Source of the DNA: CBDTYW01 sp965364735
GTDB lineage: Bacteria > Actinomycetota > Nitriliruptoria > Nitriliruptorales > Nitriliruptoraceae
Direction: 5' to 3'
DNA: 5,555 nt
NCBI GenBank assembly: GCA_965364735.1
Contig: CBDTYW010000239.1
Span: 1-5,555 of the forward strand
Below are positions 1 through 4,933 of the stretch, piece by piece. The stretch's first letter is position 1. Each line of letters opens with the position of its first letter. The notes beneath the pieces were generated by a model. The model was not told the DNA's origin. It saw nothing but the letters and a program-made list of their open reading frames with translations, and did not search any database. Position numbers and translations under genes: made by a program.

Positions 1-1225
1 GCGCAGGGGGCGGCGGAGGCGCCGTTGGGGGCGCCGCGACGACGAGCACCTCGCCGCAGGTGACGGTGAGCCCCGTGGTCGCCGCCACCTCGCCGGCGGC
101 ACGTCCGGAGAACGTCACCGGGTACTGCTCGCCGGCCGCGTCGGCCGGGCAGATGACGGAGACCGCGGACTGGATGCGGTTGTCCTGCGTGAGGTCGACC
201 GTGGACCGTGGCTCAGCGATCTGGACGCCGAGCGCGCCGGACGGCGATGCGAGGAGGTCGACCGGCGAGTCGGTCCGGAGTCCCTGGACGACGCCCTCGA
301 CGATCGCGCCGACGTCGGCGCTGACCACGGCCGTGGTGCGGTTGTCGTAGTTGCAGACCACGGGCTGGCCGGGCAGGACGTCCGGCACGCCGTCGCCGTT
401 GCAGTCGATGCCGAGCCCGCGTGCGACCGTCCCGGTGGCGGTGCCCATCCGCTCCATCGAGGCCCGTGCCTCGTTGGGGTCGTCCTGGTTGTTCGCGATC
501 GGGCCGGTGGGGTTGCCGATGGAGATGTCGCCCTCGAAGACGGGCACGCCCACATGAAAGACGCCACGGTCACGGAACTCCTTGGCGACGAGGTCGAACC
601 CGGGCCCGATCCCGATGGTCTCGGAGTACTGCGCGTCGGTGGCGACGATGATGATCTTCTGCGCGTACGTGCGGAACCCCGCCTGCTGGCCGGCCGGCAC
701 CCTGCGCTCAGGGAAGCCGCTCCCGGTCAGCGCCTGGTGGATCGCGACGAGGTGCGGCTCCTTGCCGGCGCCTCCGAAGCGGACGTCCTCCATGGCCACG
801 TTGAAGCGGCAGTCGACGACGTCGGCCGGGAGGCGCAGCGTGTACGGGTTGCCGTCGATGTCGTTGAAGTCCGCGAGCCCCGCATGGAGGTCGATGCCGG
901 AGCCGGCCAGCACGCGCGCCGACGCGGAGAAGCTCTCTTTGAGCTCTTCGATGACGTTCTGCATGGACGTCGAGGAGTCCAGCGCGAAGAAGATGTCGAT
1001 CGGAGCGGCACGTGAGGTGAGGTCGAGGACGAGGTCGAAGTCCCCGGTCTCACCGGCCGGGACCTGGAGGTCCTGGACGCTCGCGGACATCGCAGCTGGC
1101 TTCGGGGCGGGTGGCCGGATGGCCTGACACCCCTGCGCGGCCTGGACGACCGTCGGTGCGGCGACGCCGGCAACCGCGGTCAGCAACATGCTGGCCACGG
1201 CGAGTCGAGCCCGGAACCGACCCAC
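1..1225 (-). CDS. Secreted VWA-domain protein, beta-integrin I-domain-like (C-terminus cut by window edge)
   Basis: This gene encodes an exported protein whose main domain is a metal-binding von Willebrand A fold, likely for adhesion or ligand binding outside the cell. The GTG start at 1225 is chosen because it gives a complete signal peptide: Arg-rich residues 3-7, a hydrophobic stretch at about 8-23, and a likely cut after VQA (27-29). An ATG at 1189 would remove the positive N-region. The VWA domain spans about 78-316. Its MIDAS motif DSSTS is at 83-87, with a further acidic residue at E156 (GKEPH) and one at D197 (IIIVATDAQ). These positions match the beta-integrin I domain (DLSYS, SPEGG, FSTDAGF). 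A Ca-loop-like DCNGDGVPD (274-282) lies between C275 and C291. Mature-region cysteines are C33, C139, C275, C291, C360 and C390, an even number that fits disulfides. Residues 318-390 look like a small beta-sandwich, followed by a Pro-rich stretch at the edge. The gene starts one base after the ftsH stop, so coupled translation is likely. The partner is unknown. Confidence 0.92.
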   Translation of the reverse strand, partial: MGRFRARLAVASMLLTAVAGVAAPTVVQAAQGCQAIRPPAPKPAAMSASVQDLQVPAGETGDFDLVLDLTSRAAPIDIFFALDSSTSMQNVIEELKESFSASARVLAGSGIDLHAGLADFNDIDGNPYTLRLPADVVDCRFNVAMEDVRFGGAGKEPHLVAIHQALTGSGFPERRVPAGQQAGFRTYAQKIIIVATDAQYSETIGIGPGFDLVAKEFRDRGVFHVGVPVFEGDISIGNPTGPIANNQDDPNEARASMERMGTATGTVARGLGIDCNGDGVPDVLPGQPVVCNYDNRTTAVVSADVGAIVEGVVQGLRTDSPVDLLASPSGALGVQIAEPRSTVDLTQDNRIQSAVSVICPADAAGEQYPVTFSGRAAGEVAATTGLTVTCGEVLVVAAPPTAPPPPPA

Positions 1226-1226
1226 G

Positions 1227-3389
1227 TCAGGAGCCCTGCCGTGAGGTCGACTTCTTGGTGGTCTTCTTCGCGGGCGACTTCTTCGCGGTGGTCTTCTTGG
1301 CCGGAGCTCGCTTCGCCGTCGTCTTCTTCACCGTCCGCTTGCGCGGCATGACCTGCGAGGAGCCGTTGCCGTTGCCGTTGCCGTTGGCGCTGGCGGTGGG
1401 GAGGAGCGGCTGGAGCGCGTCGGACTCGAGGGTCTCGTGCTCGAGCAGCTCGGCGATGAGGTTGTTGACGGCGTCGACGTGCAGCGACAGCAGGTCCTGC
1501 GCTGCGACGAACGCCTCTTCGACGACGTCGCGGACCGCGCGGTCGAAGGCCTCGTGCAGGCCGCTCGACACGTCGCCGAGCAGGTCGCCGCCACCGAGGT
1601 AGCCCTCGTGGTCGGGGGCGAGGATCCGCATCTTGCCGAGGTCAGACATGCCGTACTTGCCGACCATGTCGCGGGCCATGCCGGTCACCCGCTCGAGGTC
1701 GTCCTCGCCGCCGGTGGACGGGTCGTCGAACGCGAGCTCCTCAGCCGCGGTGCCCGCGAGGGTGATGATCATCTGGGCCTTGAGCTGGCCACGGGACAGG
1801 ACGACGGCGTCGTCGTCGGCGGAGACCGCGGTGGCTGCGAGGCCCTTGCCACGGGAGACGAGCGAGATGCGGTGGACGTCCGAGGACTTGCCGAGCACCG
1901 CGGCCGCGACGGCGTGGCCGGCCTCGTGGGTCGCGATCCGCAGCCGCTCCTCCTCGCTCATCAGGTGGCCGCGTCGCTTCGGGCCGCTCATGACGCGCTG
2001 GAGCGCTTCGTTGAACTCGTCCAGGGTGATGGTCTGCTTGGCGCCACGGATCGTCAGCAACGCGGCTTCGTTCACGACGTTGGCGAGGTCGGCGCCGGAG
2101 AAGCCCGGCGTCCGACGGGCGAGGTCGGCGAAGTTCACGTCCGAGACGCGGGTTCGCTTGGCGGCGTGCAGCTTCAGGATCGCCTCGCGGGCCTCGATGT
2201 CGGGCTTGTCGATCGTGATGTGGCGGTCGAACCGGCCCGGCCGCAGCAGGGCGGGGTCGAGGATGTCCGGGCGGTTCGTGGCCGCCATGACGACGATCCC
2301 GGACTCTGCGTCGAAGCCGTCCATCTCGACGAGCAGCTGGTTGAGCGTCTGCTCGCGCTCGTCGGATCCGCCGCCCGAGGCGCCGGAGCCACGCCGACGC
2401 CCGGCAGCGTCGAGCTCGTCGATGAAGACGATCGCCGGTGCGACCGCGCGCACACGCTTGAACAGGTCGCGGACACGGGCAGCGCCGATCCCGACGAGGG
2501 ACTCGACGAACTCTGCTCCGGCAACGTTGAAGAACGGGACGCCGGCCTCGCCGGCGACGGCCTTCGCGAGCAGCGTCTTGCCGACTCCGGGAGGTCCGAA
2601 CAGCAGGACGCCCTTGGGCGCCGCCGCGCCGAGCTCCTCGTAGCGTTCCGGGTTCAGCAGGTAGTCCACGACCTCGTTGAGCTCGACGACGGCGTCGTCG
2701 ATGCCGGCGATGTCCTTGAAGCCGATCTTCGGGCCGTCCCCGCTGGAGCGCTTGTCGCCGACCTCGCCGAACGAGGAGACCTCGCCGAGCCCGCCCCCGC
2801 CGCCGCGGGAGTAGGTGAGGAAGATCGCGAAGAGGTTGGCCAGCATCATCAGGGGGAGCAGCACCGTCAGGATCAGCCGGACGATGGTCTTGCTGTCCTG
2901 GGAGTTGACGTCGACGCGGGCGCCGGAGGTCGAGAGGTCGTTGATCAGGTTCGCCGTCGAGGCGTCGGAACGCGGGTAGCTGACGTAGAAGATGCCGTTG
3001 CCGTCGATGGCGCGGGCGCGACGCGCGAGCGCCTCGTCAAGGGCGTCCGTCTCGACGGTCTGGCCGGGGAACGTGCGCACGATCAGCACGGGGCTCTCGA
3101 CGTAGCGGCCGGAGATCTGGGCGTCCTCGTCGTTGAACGTGGCTTCGGCGACGCGATGCGTGGCGATGAGCGAGCCGAGCTCATCCAGCGACAGCTCCTC
3201 GCCGACCGGGCGAGCTGCGAGGTAGTTCAGAGATCCGATGACGGCCAGGGTGAGGACCAGCAGTGACGTCATGAGACCGATCTGGACCCGCCCGGCACCG
3301 AGCTTGCCCGTCTTCGCGAGGTTGCGACGCCGGCGGTCGCGAGCCCGACCGCGCAGGCGTTCGAGCAGGGGGACGGGCGTTGCGGCCAT
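1227..3389 (-). CDS. ftsH: FtsH-family ATP-dependent zinc metalloprotease with histone-like basic tail
   Basis: FtsH is a membrane-anchored hexameric AAA+ protease that unfolds and degrades membrane and cytosolic proteins. Two membrane segments are visible (about 37-58 and 169-192) around an external domain (59-168). A Gly-rich linker follows (196-201). The AAA module has Walker A GPPGVGKT (265-272), Walker B IVFIDELDA (320-328), and the second region of homology near 368-391 with R383 and R386 as arginine-finger candidates. The protease has HEAGH (488-492), with D564 (STGGEDDL) as the likely third zinc ligand. The length of 720 aa is within the family range. Odd points: the pore loop reads FVESLVGIG (294-302), with Leu298 at the position of the E. 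coli pore Phe, and after about residue 680 a tail with 16 Lys/Arg and no acidic residue is added. The ATG at 3389 has only a weak AAGCGAG-type ribosome site upstream. No tilS, hpt or folE is adjacent, so this may be a second, specialised FtsH. Confidence 0.97.
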   Translation of the reverse strand: MAATPVPLLERLRGRARDRRRRNLAKTGKLGAGRVQIGLMTSLLVLTLAVIGSLNYLAARPVGEELSLDELGSLIATHRVAEATFNDEDAQISGRYVESPVLIVRTFPGQTVETDALDEALARRARAIDGNGIFYVSYPRSDASTANLINDLSTSGARVDVNSQDSKTIVRLILTVLLPLMMLANLFAIFLTYSRGGGGGLGEVSSFGEVGDKRSSGDGPKIGFKDIAGIDDAVVELNEVVDYLLNPERYEELGAAAPKGVLLFGPPGVGKTLLAKAVAGEAGVPFFNVAGAEFVESLVGIGAARVRDLFKRVRAVAPAIVFIDELDAAGRRRGSGASGGGSDEREQTLNQLLVEMDGFDAESGIVVMAATNRPDILDPALLRPGRFDRHITIDKPDIEAREAILKLHAAKRTRVSDVNFADLARRTPGFSGADLANVVNEAALLTIRGAKQTITLDEFNEALQRVMSGPKRRGHLMSEEERLRIATHEAGHAVAAAVLGKSSDVHRISLVSRGKGLAATAVSADDDAVVLSRGQLKAQMIITLAGTAAEELAFDDPSTGGEDDLERVTGMARDMVGKYGMSDLGKMRILAPDHEGYLGGGDLLGDVSSGLHEAFDRAVRDVVEEAFVAAQDLLSLHVDAVNNLIAELLEHETLESDALQPLLPTASANGNGNGNGSSQVMPRKRTVKKTTAKRAPAKKTTAKKSPAKKTTKKSTSRQGS
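1231..1240 (-). promoter_or_regulatory. Likely ribosome-binding site of the VWA gene, inside the 3' end of ftsH
   Basis: On the minus strand GGCAGGGCTC lies just before the GTG start at 1225. Its AGGG core is about 8 bases from the start codon. It is a modest Shine-Dalgarno match inside the last codons of ftsH. With the TGA-C-GTG junction it supports the GTG start and reinitiation by ribosomes finishing ftsH. Confidence 0.5.
1248..1328 (-). repeat. 30-bp coding tandem repeat making the Lys-rich FtsH tail
   Basis: Three head-to-tail units encode KKTTAKRAPA (residues 688-697), KKTTAKKSPA (698-707) and a shorter KKTTKKS (708-714). On the plus strand the string GGTGGTCTTCTT occurs at 1257-1268 and again at 1287-1298, exactly 30 bases apart. 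The pattern resembles the Lys/Ala/Pro tails of histone H1 and of actinobacterial HU proteins. That likeness is compositional and does not prove common origin. Confidence 0.85.
1363..1386 (-). repeat. Hexanucleotide microsatellite (CCGTTG)x4, coding for Asn-Gly repeats
   Basis: Four perfect copies of CCGTTG on the plus strand are read on the minus strand as (Asn-Gly)4, FtsH residues 669-676. This is a flexible linker between the protease domain and the basic tail. Slippage here would change length by two residues without breaking the frame. Confidence 0.9.
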
Positions 3390-3425
3390 GAGGGAACTCG
3401 CTTCGGTGCGCGACGTCGCCGGCAG

Positions 3426-3447
3426 AGGGGCACGGGGAGGGGCACGG
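3426..3447. repeat. Direct repeat AGGGGCACGG x2, candidate operator upstream of ftsH
   Basis: AGGGGCACGG occurs at 3426-3435 and 3438-3447, 12 bases start to start and 37-58 bases upstream of the ftsH ATG. The 11-mer GGCACGGGGAG at 3429-3439 recurs at 3541-3551. Spacing slightly over one helical turn would suit a repressor or activator binding in tandem. Binding itself is inference. Confidence 0.4.
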
Positions 3448-3632
3448 TGAAATGCAGGGTGCGGCGTCGTCGTCGATCTTCGACATCGACTGTCCGCTGG
3501 CCTCCCACCGGTGCGCGGCTGGCGGACGGATCGTCACTGTGGCACGGGGAGTCCGGCTGAAGGGGAGGCTCGCGCGGAGGGCGCGCGGGACCGACCGGTG
3601 TGGGCGACGTGACGACCGGGTCCGACCGGCGG

Positions 3633-3639
3633 AAGGAGG
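3633..3639 (+). other. Orphan Shine-Dalgarno-like AAGGAGG without a nearby start codon
   Basis: AAGGAGG is a near-perfect anti-16S match, but no ATG, GTG or TTG follows in any frame within the next 20 or so bases. The next in-frame start is ATG 3701, more than 60 bases away. It may be chance, a relic of an older start, or mark a non-standard start codon. Confidence 0.35.
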
Positions 3640-3658
3640 AACGGGCCGCGGCGGCGAA

Positions 3659-3688
3659 GACCTCCCCGACCCGGACCTCACCGACACG
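3659..3688 (+). repeat. 15-bp tandem repeat just before the membrane-protein start
   Basis: GACCTCCCCGACCCG (3659-3673) is followed directly by GACCTCACCGACACG (3674-3688), 13 of 15 bases identical, ending 12 bases before ATG 3701. The repeat is in frame with the gene (DLPDP-DLTDT). It may be the end of a longer N-terminus or a repeated control element. Confidence 0.55.
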
Positions 3689-3700
3689 GACCGACCTCCC

Positions 3701-4852
3701 ATGCTGCGCACGCTGCGAGCGCGCCGACGGCCTTCGCCGCCGAGCGTTGCCGCGCGTCGGCGGCTCGCCGACGAGGTGCTGGGAGCAGTCGCCGAGGCGC
3801 GGTACGGGCTCGAGGAGTCCACGCTGCGGAGCGAGGGACACCTGCACCTCGGCCAGCCCGATCAGGCACGACGTGCCCTCGACGACCAGTCCGTCGTGAT
3901 CCACCGGATGCACGCGCGCATCCAGGAAGCGCTCGCGGCGGCCGCCGTCGAGCGGGAGGCCGAGTGGGTGCTCGCTGCCGTGCCGTCGGCGCTGTCGATC
4001 GATGCGCCCGACGGCGAGGGCGTGCTCGTCGAGGCGCTCCACGAGCTCGTCGAGCGGCGCGAGCCGTCGGCGGTGTCGCGTCTGGCCCGGGTGCCTGTCG
4101 GTGCCATGGCCGCGCTCGTGGCGATCGTGCTCACCGCTGGTGTCGGGCTGAGGGGTCCGCGGGACACCGATCCACGCCTCGTCCTCGACACCACCGCCAT
4201 GGCGGCCAACCCGCTCGCCGCACCGGACAACCCGGCAGCAAGCGGCGACGCGCTGCAGTCCTGGTTGCGTCAGATGGCCTCGCGACCGCCCGTCGACCCC
4301 ACGCAGCCGGCTGCCCTGAACGGCCCGCGAACGACCACGGCCAGCGAGCAGCCGAACAGCCCACGACGCTTCTCGATCTCGCACTGGTTCGACCGGATCG
4401 CTGCTGCGGTGGCGTCGGCGAGCGACGCCGCCGCGGACGAGATGGGGCAGCTCGGCGTGGTCGGTGACGACGATCTCCTGTCCGTGCTGATCGGGACCGG
4501 TGGCGAGGTCGCGTCGGCGATCGACGACGCGGACACCCGTCGGATCGTCGCGCGGTGGCGGGACGAGAGCGGCGAGACGCACGAACCCGAGGACACGGAG
4601 CCCGCCGAGGCCGCGGAGCCCGAGACCCAGGGTGAGGGCGAGCAGGACGGCACGACGGCAGACGACGGCAGCCAGGGCGTGTCGCCCTTCGTCGATGCGG
4701 ACGCGGACGAGGGTGATCCCGACGGCGAAGCCGACGGCTCAACCGATGGGGAGCCGGACGCCGAGCCGGACGCCGAGACGGACGGTTCGAACGCTGAGGG
4801 TGAGCGAGATGGTCCCGTCGGCCTCGAAGGCGTCGCCGACTGGCGGCGTTGA
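3701..4852 (+). CDS. Unrecognised single-pass membrane protein with acidic extracellular tail
   Basis: I do not recognise a family. From ATG 3701 the product is 383 aa. Residues 1-130 are a basic (RARRR, 6-10) then helix-rich segment predicted to be cytoplasmic. One membrane span follows at 131-150, with SRLAR just before it, which by the positive-inside rule places the N-terminus inside. Residues 151-286 are external and Ala/Pro-rich, with a helical patch around 223-250. The tail at 288-370 holds 33 Asp/Glu and a single Arg, probably disordered and possibly cation-binding. Codon positions show strong G/C in third places and a balanced amino-acid mix from about 3701 on, but not upstream, which is why this start is preferred over ATG 3452, GTG 3539 or GTG 3776. 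No good ribosome site precedes ATG 3701. The layout (helical inside, one span, low-complexity outside) recalls anti-sigma factors, but no zinc-finger HxxxCxxC motif and no sigma gene are seen. Confidence 0.75.
   Translation: MLRTLRARRRPSPPSVAARRRLADEVLGAVAEARYGLEESTLRSEGHLHLGQPDQARRALDDQSVVIHRMHARIQEALAAAAVEREAEWVLAAVPSALSIDAPDGEGVLVEALHELVERREPSAVSRLARVPVGAMAALVAIVLTAGVGLRGPRDTDPRLVLDTTAMAANPLAAPDNPAASGDALQSWLRQMASRPPVDPTQPAALNGPRTTTASEQPNSPRRFSISHWFDRIAAAVASASDAAADEMGQLGVVGDDDLLSVLIGTGGEVASAIDDADTRRIVARWRDESGETHEPEDTEPAEAAEPETQGEGEQDGTTADDGSQGVSPFVDADADEGDPDGEADGSTDGEPDAEPDAETDGSNAEGERDGPVGLEGVADWRR
4751..4786 (+). repeat. 12-bp tandem repeat in the acidic tail
   Basis: GAGCCGGACGCC is repeated exactly at 4751-4762 and 4763-4774, then degenerately as GAGACGGACGGT at 4775-4786. 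It encodes EPDA-EPDA-ETDG, consistent with tail growth by short in-frame duplication. Confidence 0.85.
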
Positions 4853-4879
4853 GCAGCGAGAAGTGCCTCGGCTGCTTGA

Positions 4880-4924
4880 CCGTCGGCTGCGACGGCCGTC
4901 GGGAACTGGGCCCCCTCAGCCCAG
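4880..4924 (+). other. Nested inverted repeats in the gap before the CAP gene
   Basis: The 81-base gap holds CCGTCG-GCTG-CGACGG (4880-4895), a perfect 6-bp stem with a 4-base loop. It overlaps a perfect 12-bp palindrome CGACGGCCGTCG (4890-4901). A second stem CTGGGC/GCCCAG (4906-4911 with 4919-4924) ends 9 bases before the GTG start. There is no T-run, so a classic terminator is unlikely. An attenuating or operator role, or masking of the weak AGAGAA ribosome site, is possible. Short stems are also common by chance at this GC content. Confidence 0.35.
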
Positions 4925-4933
4925 AGAACCACC

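Larger units (their letters stand above)
3390..3700. promoter_or_regulatory. Divergent intergenic region carrying control signals for ftsH and the membrane-protein gene
   Basis: These 311 bases separate two genes reading away from each other, so both promoters should lie here. I see no convincing -35/-10 pair for either direction and no CIRCE-like or HAIR-like heat-shock operator. What is present: a 10-bp direct repeat AGGGGCACGG near ftsH (3426-3447) with an echo, GGCACGGGGAG, at 3541-3551; a short inverted repeat GTCGA-TCT-TCGAC at 3472-3484; an unpaired strong Shine-Dalgarno string at 3633-3639; and a 15-bp tandem repeat at 3659-3688. The plus-strand reading frame is open back to ATG 3452, but its product there is an Arg/Gly-rich, non-protein-like string, so I treat it as non-coding. 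Confidence 0.55.

Noticed and set aside
554..1015. Plus-strand frames opposite the VWA gene (also 582-1127 and 60-350)
   Set aside because: The minus strand encodes a signal peptide, MIDAS and full VWA fold here. The plus-strand products show no domain.
1437..3266. 609-codon open frame on the plus strand opposite ftsH
   Set aside because: It lies antisense to a fully conserved FtsH. Its product is Val/Asp/Gly/Arg-rich without a recognisable domain, which is the usual shadow of a GC-rich gene.
3452..3700. N-terminal extension of the membrane-protein gene back to ATG 3452
   Set aside because: The added residues are Arg/Gly-rich, without the third-position pattern seen after 3701, and would run over the likely promoters.
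3689..3703. Third copy of the 15-bp tandem repeat
   Set aside because: GACCGACCTCCCATG shares only its first four bases in register, so I count two copies.
3269..4582. 437-codon open frame on the minus strand opposite the acidic-tail gene
   Set aside because: The product is an Arg/His/Pro-rich string with no domain and overlaps the ftsH start. The plus-strand frame has the better amino-acid mix and third-position bias.
4880..4895. Rho-independent terminator after the acidic-tail gene
   Set aside because: The 6-bp stem has no following T-run and sits inside a palindrome cluster, so termination is not supported.
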